From positions 1 through 44,048 of the forward strand of contig DAIDMQ010000017.1 in assembly GCA_027448945.1 (NCBI GenBank): 44,048 nt of DNA. Reading direction: 5' to 3'. Each line of letters opens with the position of its first letter. Positions within the stretch are counted from its first letter, which is position 1. The translations under genes were made by a program, and so were the position numbers. This DNA is from Gallionellaceae bacterium. Lineage in GTDB: Bacteria; Pseudomonadota; Gammaproteobacteria; Burkholderiales; Gallionellaceae. Shown here one piece after another: positions 16,838 through 25,594 of the stretch. Under the pieces are notes generated by a model. That model was not told the DNA's origin. It ran no database searches and was given only the letters and a program-made list of their open reading frames with translations.

Positions 16838-17323
16838 GAGTTTGCCCCGAACCTAGATACTCAAGCTTCGCTGCACTGCATGATATATCTGTTTATTAGC
16901 TCGTAAAGCCGCAATACGCAAGCGGGCCACCATGCTGCCCCATTCGCCACGATCCTGTGCCCAAGCGTGCACTCAGCTGCAAATGTAATGACTCATTCCA
17001 AGACAGTCATGCGACTGTTCAACTGCCTGCCAACAGCGGGTTGGGCGACAGCGCATTTCTCAATGGCATCGAGCAGCGGCAGATTCATTACGCCATTGCC
17101 ATGCGCCAAAATCAGGCGGTACAACGTGCGCCGGATCATTGGCATACACCGGCACATCAAGCCATATGCCGTACCCAAGGAATTGTGGTTTTTTTGGTGC
17201 GCAAGTATATCCGCGCTACTCACCCCCCTAGTAACAAGTCCTTGCCAACGGTAACATTCTGCCAAGCAAGCCGATTAATAACAGGTTAAGGGCTTAGGCC
17301 ATAAAATAACGGAGGTGTGCATC
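16838..17323. other. Gene-poor stretch between the oxidoreductase and response regulator genes
   Basis: About 486 bases. Open frames of 90-110 codons exist on both strands (for example 16957-17289 plus, 16993-17265 minus), but none has a recognisable domain or a good ribosome binding site, and they overlap each other. The stretch may be a decayed gene. The ribosome binding site of the next gene (GGAGG, 17311-17315) is at its end. I see no RNA gene. Confidence 0.4.
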
Positions 17324-17977
17324 TTGTCCCTAAAATCACAAGTCATGATCGTGGATGACCATGCCATGGTGCGGAACGGCTTGGCGATGCTCATCAATGC
17401 CATGCCGGACATGGAGGTATGGGGCGATGCTGAAGACGGCGGTGAGGCGATGGCAAAACTCGAATCCGAGCACTATCCCGACATCGTACTAATCGATCTA
17501 TCACTCAAAACGTTGTCGGGGATGGATCTGATCAAGAGCATCCATATCCTGACTCCCTCCTTGCCCATGCTAGTCGTTTCCATGCATGACGAAAATGCTT
17601 ATGCGGAGCGTGCCTTGCGCGCCGGGGCGCGCGGCTATTTGATGAAGGATGAGACGGGCGAGATGCTGATTAACGCGATACGCGTGGTATTGAAAGGAAA
17701 TTTTTATCTGAGCGAGACCATGCATACCAAGTTGTTCAACCGGCTATTTACCGAAAATTCGCAGGCCGAATTGTTGATTAATAGCCTGACCCCGAGCGAG
17801 TTTGAGGTGCTGCATCTGATCGGCGCCGGTCATAGCAGTCGGGAGATCGCCCAGTTGCTGAGTCGCAGTATTAAAACCATAGAAGTGCATCGCGCCAATA
17901 TTCGGGTCAAATTACATTTAAAAGATGGGGCCGACTTGATACGCTATGCCACACATTGGATTGCAGCTGCACATTAG
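17324..17977 (+). CDS. NarL/FixJ-type response regulator
   Basis: 217 residues from TTG 17324. A GTG at 17315 is in frame, but the strong GGAGG at 17311-17315 overlaps it and is ideally spaced (eight bases) for the TTG. The receiver domain (about 5-120) has the acidic pair in MIVDDH, the phosphorylated Asp in VLIDLSL and the conserved Lys in YLMKDE. A GerE/LuxR helix-turn-helix follows at about 150-210 (LTPSEFEVLHLIGAGHSSREIAQLL in part, SIKTIEVHRANIRVKL). It should bind DNA when phosphorylated. No histidine kinase gene is adjacent; the large signalling protein downstream contains no kinase domain. Its targets cannot be read here. Confidence 0.9.
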   Translation: MSLKSQVMIVDDHAMVRNGLAMLINAMPDMEVWGDAEDGGEAMAKLESEHYPDIVLIDLSLKTLSGMDLIKSIHILTPSLPMLVVSMHDENAYAERALRAGARGYLMKDETGEMLINAIRVVLKGNFYLSETMHTKLFNRLFTENSQAELLINSLTPSEFEVLHLIGAGHSSREIAQLLSRSIKTIEVHRANIRVKLHLKDGADLIRYATHWIAAAH

Positions 17978-18016
17978 AAAAATACTGTTTAGCCCCCATT
18001 TTAAAAAATGACTAAA

Positions 18017-18047
18017 GGAAACCCTTATGTGCTAACAAGGGTTTTCC
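18017..18047 (+). terminator. Possible hairpin terminator after the response regulator
   Basis: GGAAACCCTT (18017-18026) pairs with AAGGGTTTTCC (18037-18047) with one bulged T and a ten-base loop. There is no clean T-run after it, so termination is only probable. Confidence 0.45.
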
Positions 18048-18112
18048 CGATTTCCCGCGAGCGGAGGGGGCGAGTAAGATGCCGCCTCTTTAAAATTGTG
18101 TGGTAGCTCGTC

Positions 18113-21100
18113 GTGACAAAAGCCCGTCCAGCAAAAATTGCAAAGTCTTCTCCATCTAGCATAATTAAAAATGCACCAGAACCAGTACCGAGCAACACCC
18201 TTGAGGAAGAGCGAAATTTTATCGCGGAAAAGATCAGTAAAAAACCCGTAAAACCGCGCAAAACTTCAACAAAAAGCAGCGCACCCAAGACCAAAAAAAC
18301 GACGGCTGTTGTAGTGCCGCTCGCGGAAGAGCGCAACTTCATTGTCGGCATCGGCGCATCTGCAGGCGGCCTGGAGGCGCTCTCGAATTTGATACGCATG
18401 TTGCCCGATGATCTGGGCGTCCCATACATCGTTGTTCAACACTTGTCGCCGACCCATCGCAGCATGATGGTGCCCTTGCTCGCCCGCGAAACATCAATGA
18501 TGGTCAAGGATGCGGAAGATGGCGAAATTCCTTTAGCCAATATCATCTACGTGACCCCTGCCAACTGGAACATCATACTCAAGGACGGCGTGATGCGATT
18601 GTTGGTGCCGGGCAAAACGGTCTTGCCCAAACCCTCCGCCACGACATTGTTCAATTCGCTGGCGGAGGAAAAGGGCGAGGATGCGATCGGCGTTATTCTG
18701 TCCGGCACCGGCTCGGACGGTGCGGCGGGAATCGCGGCAATCAAGGCGGCAGGCGGCTTCACGTTTGCGCAAGACCCAGAAGTGGCGAAATACAGCGGTA
18801 TGCCGCAGGCGGCCATCAGCACCGGCTGTGTCGAGTGGGTACTGAGCTGCAAGGGCATCGCGGAAGAGATCACCGCCATCGCCCGCGCGCACGGTTTGAT
18901 CAACCGCACCGCCAAGCAGGAGAATGCACCGGCCACCATGAAGGGGCTGCTGCAAATGGTTTACAAGCAGTCCAAGATCGATTTCTCCGGTTACAAAGAG
19001 GCAACCTTGTCGCGCCGAGTGGAACGGCGCATGGCTGCCAACCGGCTGAACAATCTCGCCGCCTATTTCGATTATTGCAGCAAAAATCCAGACGAGTTGA
19101 ACAAGCTCAGCAAAGATATCCTGATTTCCGTGACGGCTTTTTTTCGCGACCGCAACAGCTTCGATGGTCTGCGCAAAACGCTGGAGGGGATCGTCGCCAG
19201 CAAGCAGACCGGCGATGAGATCCGTATCTGGGTGCCGGGTTGCGCCACGGGCGAAGAAGCCTACTCGATCGGTATTTTGCTTTCGGAAATTTTGGGTATC
19301 AAAACCAACGATTACCGCATTCAAATCTTTGCCACCGACATCGATCTGGATGCGATGGCGGTCGGGCGGCGCGGCATTTATGCCGAAAGCTCGCTGGCGG
19401 AAGTCAGCGCCGAAATTACCGCGCGCTATTTCACAAGAAAGGCGGAGTACTACGAGATTGCGCGACCGATACGTGACATGGTGGTGTTCGCCCGACAGGA
19501 TTTGGTGCTCGATCCACCGTTCTTGCGTCTGGACTTGGTAAGTTGCCGCAATCTGTTGATCTATTTTCAGTCTGTGCTGCAAACGCGGGTGTTGTCGATA
19601 TTCCATTTCGCGCTCAGACCCTCCGCCTATCTGTTTTTGGGGAAGTCGGAAAGTATCGTGCATCAGGAGAATATGTTCTCCCCGGTCAGCAAGGAAGCAC
19701 GGATATTCAAACGCATTGCGATCAAAGATCAGGCCATACCCATCCCGCTTTATTCGAGTCAGGACGGCGGCATTAAAGCACCTGTAACAAGCGCCGAGCG
19801 CAGTCCGCGCAAACAGGAGAGCCACTTGCACAAGGCGCTGTCGGAGATCTATGCGCCGCCGAGTCTGCTCATCAATAAAAATATGGATGTGATCGAAGTG
19901 CACGGGGATATGCAGAGCTACCTGCACTTCCCGACTGGCAAGCTGGAGCTAAATCTGGCGCAGTTGCTGCGCCGCGAATGGCGCACCGAGGTGCAAACGC
20001 TGGTGCATCACGCCGAAATCAAACATACCTCGGCAGTGGGCAGAATACGTCCGGTCAAACACCGCTCGGGGCAAAGCGTGCAGATCGAAGTGCATCCGGT
20101 TTCATCCCGCGATGAACAGAAACTCTTCCTGATCAGTTTCATTGTGCTGTCCACGCAAGCGGATACCGTGCAGGAGCCGGATCACCCCCTGAGCACCAGC
20201 AGCGAACTGGAAGATGAACTGATCGCCACGCGCGAACATTTGCAAACTGTAATCGAAGAGCTGGAGACCTCCAACGAAGAATTACAGGCGCTCAACGAGG
20301 AAATGCAGGCGGCAAACGAGGAATTGCAATCTTCCAATGAAGAGCTGGAGGCATCCAATGAAGAACTGCAATCCACCAACGAGGAATTAACTACCGTCAA
20401 TCAAGAATTAATCGTCAAAGGCGGCGAACTCACCTTAGTCAATACCGAGCTGGAAAACCTGCAAAACAGCACCGGCTTTTCGCTGATCTTGCTCGATCGG
20501 GACTTGCGTTTGCTGCGCTACAACAAGGAAGCTGCCAGTCAGTTCGGTTTCAGTGTGCACACATTGGGCAAGTCCCTGGCTGGTTTGCAACTGCCTGTGC
20601 ATGATGTGTTGGAAAGCGCGGAACTGGCGATGTCGGATGGCATGAAGCGCATGCGTCAAACCAGTTTTGGCGGCAAGCATTACAACGTATTGAGCTTCCC
20701 CTACACTTCCCAGGATCAAACACTGGGCGGGGTGATCGTCACCTTCATCGACGAAACCGAACTGATCGAAGCGCAGCGGGCGATTTCTTCCAGCCAGGAC
20801 AGGCTGGTGGCGGTGATGCAAAACTCGCCCATGCTCATCAGCATCAAGGACACAGCCGGTCAATACCAGTTTGTGAACCGCGCCTTCGAAAATCTGTTCG
20901 ACCTGCGCAACGATGATCTGGCGGACAAGACGGATAGCCAGATATTCCCCGAGCACTTGTCCACGTTGTTCGAGAAATTGCACTTCGATGTCTTGCACCG
21001 TAAGGCGCGGGTAGAGATGGAGGAGCGTATCGTCCTTGGCGACAAACAATACTGGTTCTCTTTCATTTGCTACCCGATCAATGACGAACAGGGCCTGGTC

Positions 21101-22840
21101 AGGGCGGTGTGCTGCCAAGCACTGGATATCACAGAACGCAAGGCACTGGACGAACAAAAAAAGTTGACCGCAAAATTCTTCGATGCGGCCAGCGAAGGGA
21201 TTCTCATCACCGATACCGAACAAAAAATCGTCACGGTTAATCCCGCATTCACCAAAGTCACCGGCTATGCGGCGGCAGATGTCATTGGTCTGACGCCCAA
21301 AGTGCTCAGTTCAGGAAAGCAGGATGCCAAATTTTATGAGGCCGTGTGGAAGGACATCAATGTCCAAGGATGGTGGCAGGGAGAGCTATGGAACCGCCAC
21401 AAGGATGGCAGAATCTATCTCGAATGGCTGACCATCAATGCCGTGCGTGATGATCGGGGCGAGTTGACCAACTATATCGCCATTTTTTCAGATATCACGA
21501 TCATCAAGGCCTCGCAGGAACGGCTGGAACATATGGTCAATCATGACGAATTGACCAATTTGCCCAACCGCAATGCACTCAAGGGGCGTATGACACAAGC
21601 CTTTGCCCGTGCGAAGCGGCAGGGCAGCGCCCTTGCGTTGATGTTCATCGACCTGGACAACTTCAAAAACATCAACGACAACCTCGGGCATGACAGCGGT
21701 GACCTGTTGCTGCAGCAGGTCGCAGACAGATTAGAGCTGTGCGTGCGCGGAGAGGATACCGTTGCGCGCATCGGTGGCGATGAGTTCAACGTGCTACTGG
21801 AAGAGGTATCCGACACATCAGTTGCCCACACTGCGGAGCGCATCCTGAATCAGATTGCAAAGCCGTACCTAGTAAATGGCCAGCAAGTGTTCACCTCTGC
21901 CAGTATTGGCATTGCCATGTATCCACACGATGCGGGAGACATAGAAGCTCTGACCAAAAATGCCGACTCGGCCATGTATCTGGCGAAAGAAAACGGCAAG
22001 AACAGCTATCAGTTTTTTACCACCGACTTGAAAGAGAAAATCACCAATCGACACACACTGGAAAATGCCCTGCGCAAGGCCATAGAAGCCAACGAGTTGA
22101 GTCTGGTCTACCAGCCAGAATTCGATCTGCAGAGCGGCAAACTGATCGGCGCAGAAGCCCTGCTGCGCTGGAATAGCGCCGAGCATGGCGAGGTTGGCCC
22201 AAGCGAATTCATTCCTATCGCAGAAGATTCGGACCTTATTCTGGATATTGGCGAATGGGTTATTGAGCAGGTTGCTCAGCAATTGAGCCAGTGGCACAAG
22301 AACGGTACCCCCCTGCCGGGCACCCTGTTCGTGAATGTCGCCGCGCGTCAATTGATACGCCAACCTTTACTCGCCATCATTACCCGGCAACTGAAAAAAT
22401 ACCATTTGCCTGCCCGCTCTATCGGCATTGAAATCACCGAACGCTTGCTAATGAGCAGCGATGACATTGCTAGTAATCTACATAGGATTGAACTGGAAGA
22501 TATTCCGGTCGCCATTGACGATTTTGGCACGGGTTACTCATCCTTGTCGTACCTGAAAGATTTTTCGATTTCCTACCTTAAAATTCCTAATCAATTTGTG
22601 GATGGCATAGTCGACAACGAAAGCGACAGGGGCATCGCGACTGCGATTCACAGCGTGAGCATCGCACTCAACATGAAAACCATCGCAGAAGCAATTGAAA
22701 CACCCGAGCAACTTCATGTGCTACGTGAAGTCGGTTGCCACAGCGGGCAAGGCTATCTACTCGGCAAACCGGTCAATGCAGAGTCATTCGCACGTAAATT
22801 CATCATCAGGGGCAGCGCAAATTTTAACGGTGAACACTAA
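18113..22840 (+). CDS. CheB-CheR-PAS-GGDEF-EAL multidomain signalling protein
   Basis: 1575 residues, GTG start. Residues 1-75 are a Lys/Pro-rich linker. About 77-262 is a CheB methylesterase with Ser83 (GASAGG), His110 (VVQHLSPTH) and Asp202 (GTGSDG). About 279-533 is CheR with the SAM motif [10 protein letters not shown] near 373. A coiled coil of repeated NEEL units follows (about 696-786), then three PAS modules (from about 790, 900 and 1020). The GGDEF domain has an intact GGDEF at 1221-1225 and an RxxD inhibition site (RGED) five residues before it. The EAL domain has EALLRW at 1348 and DDFGTG at 1469; beside the conserved Lys the usual KID reads KIP. The protein could link receptor methylation chemistry to cyclic-di-GMP turnover. 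No receiver domain or membrane segment is visible, so control is probably through the PAS modules. Whether synthesis or breakdown dominates cannot be told. Confidence 0.9.
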   Translation: MTKARPAKIAKSSPSSIIKNAPEPVPSNTLEEERNFIAEKISKKPVKPRKTSTKSSAPKTKKTTAVVVPLAEERNFIVGIGASAGGLEALSNLIRMLPDDLGVPYIVVQHLSPTHRSMMVPLLARETSMMVKDAEDGEIPLANIIYVTPANWNIILKDGVMRLLVPGKTVLPKPSATTLFNSLAEEKGEDAIGVILSGTGSDGAAGIAAIKAAGGFTFAQDPEVAKYSGMPQAAISTGCVEWVLSCKGIAEEITAIARAHGLINRTAKQENAPATMKGLLQMVYKQSKIDFSGYKEATLSRRVERRMAANRLNNLAAYFDYCSKNPDELNKLSKDILISVTAFFRDRNSFDGLRKTLEGIVASKQTGDEIRIWVPGCATGEEAYSIGILLSEILGIKTNDYRIQIFATDIDLDAMAVGRRGIYAESSLAEVSAEITARYFTRKAEYYEIARPIRDMVVFARQDLVLDPPFLRLDLVSCRNLLIYFQSVLQTRVLSIFHFALRPSAYLFLGKSESIVHQENMFSPVSKEARIFKRIAIKDQAIPIPLYSSQDGGIKAPVTSAERSPRKQESHLHKALSEIYAPPSLLINKNMDVIEVHGDMQSYLHFPTGKLELNLAQLLRREWRTEVQTLVHHAEIKHTSAVGRIRPVKHRSGQSVQIEVHPVSSRDEQKLFLISFIVLSTQADTVQEPDHPLSTSSELEDELIATREHLQTVIEELETSNEELQALNEEMQAANEELQSSNEELEASNEELQSTNEELTTVNQELIVKGGELTLVNTELENLQNSTGFSLILLDRDLRLLRYNKEAASQFGFSVHTLGKSLAGLQLPVHDVLESAELAMSDGMKRMRQTSFGGKHYNVLSFPYTSQDQTLGGVIVTFIDETELIEAQRAISSSQDRLVAVMQNSPMLISIKDTAGQYQFVNRAFENLFDLRNDDLADKTDSQIFPEHLSTLFEKLHFDVLHRKARVEMEERIVLGDKQYWFSFICYPINDEQGLVRAVCCQALDITERKALDEQKKLTAKFFDAASEGILITDTEQKIVTVNPAFTKVTGYAAADVIGLTPKVLSSGKQDAKFYEAVWKDINVQGWWQGELWNRHKDGRIYLEWLTINAVRDDRGELTNYIAIFSDITIIKASQERLEHMVNHDELTNLPNRNALKGRMTQAFARAKRQGSALALMFIDLDNFKNINDNLGHDSGDLLLQQVADRLELCVRGEDTVARIGGDEFNVLLEEVSDTSVAHTAERILNQIAKPYLVNGQQVFTSASIGIAMYPHDAGDIEALTKNADSAMYLAKENGKNSYQFFTTDLKEKITNRHTLENALRKAIEANELSLVYQPEFDLQSGKLIGAEALLRWNSAEHGEVGPSEFIPIAEDSDLILDIGEWVIEQVAQQLSQWHKNGTPLPGTLFVNVAARQLIRQPLLAIITRQLKKYHLPARSIGIEITERLLMSSDDIASNLHRIELEDIPVAIDDFGTGYSSLSYLKDFSISYLKIPNQFVDGIVDNESDRGIATAIHSVSIALNMKTIAEAIETPEQLHVLREVGCHSGQGYLLGKPVNAESFARKFIIRGSANFNGEH

Positions 22841-22901
22841 TGTCAGATAATGCTGAGCACACAAAAATAATCCCGCGCTTCTAAGCAAAACGCCGCTCGT
22901 T

Positions 22902-22938
22902 AAAAAGCCCACAATCTCAATTGAGACGTGGGCCTTTT
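22902..22938. terminator. Bidirectional terminator between the signalling gene and ssb
   Basis: GCCCAC pairs with GTGGGC, extended by A/T pairs at the base with one mismatch, around the inner palindrome TCTCAATTGAGA. A-run on the left and T-run on the right suit the two convergent genes. Confidence 0.85.
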
Positions 22939-22971
22939 ATAAATTATTAACAATAATCTATATGGTGGTTT

Positions 22972-23457
22972 TTAGAACGGAATGTCGTCATCGAAGTTGT
23001 CGAAGCTACTCTTGGCTGGCGCTGCTTTGGCCGCAGGTGCAGGTGACGCGGCACGAGCTGGGGCTGCGCGTTGTGGCTCGCGTGCGGGTTCGCCTTGATC
23101 GACCACTTCGAAGCTGCCACCGCCTGTGGACTTGGCGCCCAGCATGGTCATTTCGTTGACGATGATTTCAGTGCTGTATTTTTCGACGCCGGCTTTATCT
23201 GTGTATTTGCGGGTCTGCAATTTTCCTTCGACATAGATCATCGAGCCCTTTTTCAAGTACTCACCCGCGATCTCTGCTAGGCGACGATAGAAAACAAGGT
23301 TATGCCATTCTGTTTTTTCTTGCTTCTCGCCGGACTTGTCTTTCCATGTTTCGCTGGTCGCCAAGCCTACGTTGGTGACAGCTTCACCATTGGTCATGTA
23401 ACGCGTCTCAGGATCTTTGCCCAGACGACCGATCAGTATCACTTTATTCACCGACAT
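22972..23457 (-). CDS. ssb: Single-stranded DNA-binding protein
   Basis: 161 residues. The OB fold (about 1-110) starts [21 protein letters not shown] and contains [20 protein letters not shown], both highly conserved. A flexible Ala/Pro-rich linker leads to the acidic tip FDDDIPF, which recruits replication and repair partners. It binds single-stranded DNA as a tetramer. Twelve bases separate it from the upstream transporter gene on the same strand; uvrA, its usual neighbour, is nearby and divergent, as in many proteobacteria. Confidence 0.97.
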   Translation of the reverse strand: MSVNKVILIGRLGKDPETRYMTNGEAVTNVGLATSETWKDKSGEKQEKTEWHNLVFYRRLAEIAGEYLKKGSMIYVEGKLQTRKYTDKAGVEKYSTEIIVNEMTMLGAKSTGGGSFEVVDQGEPAREPQRAAPARAASPAPAAKAAPAKSSFDNFDDDIPF

Positions 23458-23469
23458 GCTTTGCTCCCT

Positions 23470-24846
23470 TTAAGATTTATTCACTAATTTTTCAACTGCT
23501 GCTTCATCAAATCCCACCATATCAACTTTGAGGCAGGCAATCGCTTCGATAGAGACTACCAGCACTTCGCGCACACCGCTCAATTCGCGCAATTTCTGCT
23601 GCAACTGGGAGGCCTCATCATCACTCAATGGGGACAGATGATACAGCTTGGTGCGGACTGCTGCAGGAGGACGCATCGTGCTGGCCACCAATAACCAAAC
23701 TGCCAACAAAACCATGCTGAATATGAATACCGCGTTACCGCTCACATTCTGCATCAAGATGCCGCCCATCACTGCGCCAAAGAACGCGCCGAGGAATTGC
23801 ACGCTGCTATATACGCCCATCGCTGTGCCTTTGGCGGACAGCGGTGCGATCTTGCTGATCAAGGATGGCAGGGTCGCTTCCAGTACATTGAAGGCGGAGA
23901 AGAAGATCAACAGTGCAGCCGCCACAGCCCACAGGCTATGCTGACCGAACATCAGCAGCGCTTGTGCGCAGAAGGCCAAAAATACAGCCAGCATAAACAC
24001 TTGCTTCATCTTGCCCTTCGTCTCGGCGATGATGATGGGCGGCACCATTAGCACGAAAGCGATCAACATCACGGGTAGATAGACTTTCCAATGCTCTTCG
24101 ACCATCAGCCCATTGGCTTTCAGGACGAAAGGCACTTGCATGAACACCGACATCAAAATTGCGTGCAGCGAAAAAATACCAAAGTCCAAACGCAGCAGGT
24201 CCTTGTTGCGCAATACTTCGGCGAACTTGCCGTGGCCCGCTTCGGTGTCACTGTGGAAGCGGGTGATAGCCGGATTGGGAATGACGAAACGCACCAACAG
24301 CATTGCCACAAAAGCCAACACGCCCGTCAACGCGAACAAGCCCGGCACCCCCATCACGCCATGCAGCAACGGTGACAAGATCAGCGACAAGGAGAAGGTG
24401 ATGCCGATTGTCATGCCTATCATTGCCATCGCCTTGGTACGAACTTCTTCACGTGTCAGGTCGGCCGTCAGCGCCATCACAGCAGCGTTGATCGCGCCGG
24501 CGCCTTGTATGGCACGGCCCAGGATGACGAGGTAGATGTTGTCGGCATAGGCGGCGATGAAGCTGCCAATGGCAAAGATCACCAAGCCGATATAGATGAC
24601 AGGTTTGCGACCGTAGCGGTCGGACAACCAGCCAGCCGGAATCTGCAAGATGGCTTGGGTCAGACCATAAGCGCCCAGTGCCAAACCCATCAGCATATGA
24701 TTCTCGCCGCCGGGCAGATGCTCGGCATACAAAGCGAACACCGGCAGAATAATAAAGAGGCCCAACATGCGCAGGCCATAGATACCCGCCAAGCCATAGC
24801 TGGCGCGCTTTTCAGCGGGGTTCATAACAGAAGATACAACGGACAT
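23470..24846 (-). CDS. YajR-type MFS transporter with C-terminal YAM domain
   Basis: A 458-residue major facilitator protein with about twelve hydrophobic segments between residues 17 and 390. The loop motif A is GWLSDRYGRKP. After the membrane part comes a small soluble domain (about 390-458, LYHLSPLSDDEASQLQQKL..., GVREVLVVSIEAIACLKVDM) with the ferredoxin-like pattern of the YAM domain of E. coli YajR. Total length and layout match YajR (about 450 residues). The transported compound is unknown; YajR is thought to be a proton-driven drug/solute exporter. It is transcribed toward ssb with only 12 bases between them, so they may share a transcript. Confidence 0.85.
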   Translation of the reverse strand: MSVVSSVMNPAEKRASYGLAGIYGLRMLGLFIILPVFALYAEHLPGGENHMLMGLALGAYGLTQAILQIPAGWLSDRYGRKPVIYIGLVIFAIGSFIAAYADNIYLVILGRAIQGAGAINAAVMALTADLTREEVRTKAMAMIGMTIGITFSLSLILSPLLHGVMGVPGLFALTGVLAFVAMLLVRFVIPNPAITRFHSDTEAGHGKFAEVLRNKDLLRLDFGIFSLHAILMSVFMQVPFVLKANGLMVEEHWKVYLPVMLIAFVLMVPPIIIAETKGKMKQVFMLAVFLAFCAQALLMFGQHSLWAVAAALLIFFSAFNVLEATLPSLISKIAPLSAKGTAMGVYSSVQFLGAFFGAVMGGILMQNVSGNAVFIFSMVLLAVWLLVASTMRPPAAVRTKLYHLSPLSDDEASQLQQKLRELSGVREVLVVSIEAIACLKVDMVGFDEAAVEKLVNKS

Positions 24847-24956
24847 AATGAGTAAAGCCGAATTTCAGAAGGCGCGTATCTTAACAGGTCAACCGCATGC
24901 TGTGACGACCCGTGGGCTTTTCAGCAGTCATGCTTTGGTAAACGAAGGTAAGTGCA

Positions 24957-24984
24957 AGAAAAAGGGGACGGTTTGACCGTCCCC
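24957..24984 (-). terminator. Terminator of the Hsp20 gene
   Basis: A nine-base-pair perfect stem GGGGACGGT/ACCGTCCCC with a TTG loop. Read on the minus strand it is followed by five T residues, 19 bases after the Hsp20 stop codon. Confidence 0.85.
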
Positions 24985-25002
24985 ACCAAATTGCCTAAAA
25001 AG

Positions 25003-25425
25003 TTACTGTATGGTCAGTTTGCGTGCACTCGCCGTGGCCTTCTTGGGCAAGACCAACTCCAATACACCATTGTTATATTTTGCAACCGAGCTGGCCTCGT
25101 CGACATCTTGAGCCAGTGCAAAACTGCGTGTGACTTTTCCATAATAACGTTCGCTACGCAGTAGCTTATGACCCTCTTTTACTTCTTTCTCGTCTTTGAC
25201 TTCGGCACCCAGCGTCACTTGGTTGCCGTCTATCGTGACGGCAATATCCTCTTTCTTCACACCTGGAATCTCAGCATGCACGGTGTAAGCACGCTCATCT
25301 TCGTGAACATCCATCTTGATCTGCATCTCCTGATGACCTTCCATCTTGACGGGGCGCATCAAGAAACCTCTGAACAAATCGTCAAAGGTTTCATCAGCAG
25401 GGAAATAACGTGTAACGTTAGCCAT
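25003..25425 (-). CDS. Hsp20 small heat-shock protein
   Basis: 140 residues from ATG 25425, chosen because GGAGGA lies just upstream; a TTG at 25437 in the same frame overlaps that site. The alpha-crystallin domain (about 38-135) has the typical VHAEIPGVKKEDIAVTIDG, RSERYYGKVTRSFAL and the closing GVLELVLPKK. Small Hsps bind unfolding proteins without ATP and keep them soluble for later refolding. A near-consensus sigma-32 promoter upstream (25477-25502) and a terminator downstream make this a single-gene heat-shock unit. Confidence 0.95.
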   Translation of the reverse strand: MANVTRYFPADETFDDLFRGFLMRPVKMEGHQEMQIKMDVHEDERAYTVHAEIPGVKKEDIAVTIDGNQVTLGAEVKDEKEVKEGHKLLRSERYYGKVTRSFALAQDVDEASSVAKYNNGVLELVLPKKATASARKLTIQ

Positions 25426-25476
25426 AATATCCTCCAATTCAATGTAAGCAGAGAGCGGCGCCCTCCTGACAACAAA

Positions 25477-25502
25477 ATGGGGAGCTTGAGGTAAATTTCA
25501 AG
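25477..25502 (-). promoter_or_regulatory. Sigma-32 heat-shock promoter of the Hsp20 gene
   Basis: On the minus strand CTTGAAA (25502-25496), 13 bases, CCCCAT (25482-25477), followed by TTTG. This equals the RpoH consensus (CTTGAAA, N11-14, CCCCAT). It is about 50 bases upstream of the coding start. Confidence 0.88.
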
Positions 25503-25535
25503 ACCTTTATTTATTTCAAAACACCTATCAAAAGG

Positions 25536-25564
25536 TTGGGTCAGTCCTCAAACTCGCGTATATT
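25536..25564 (+). promoter_or_regulatory. Probable sigma-70 promoter of uvrA
   Basis: TTGGGT (25536-25541), 17 bases, TATATT (25559-25564), 30 bases before the uvrA ATG. No LexA box of the CTG-N10-CAG type is evident around it. Confidence 0.55.
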
Positions 25565-25594
25565 CAGAGGTCGTTTTCATCCCGGTAGTTCAGC

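Noticed and set aside
16957..17289. Open frame of 110 codons between the oxidoreductase and the response regulator
   Set aside because: No recognisable domain and no ribosome binding site; competing frames exist on both strands.
18533..19927. Minus-strand open frame of 464 codons opposite the CheB/CheR domains
   Set aside because: It is a shadow of the codon pattern of the strongly conserved plus-strand gene; its protein looks like random His/Arg-rich sequence.
25438..25594. Possible LexA (SOS) box upstream of uvrA
   Set aside because: No CTGT-N8-ACAG-like sequence is present in the gap; uvrA probably uses the sigma-70-like promoter only.
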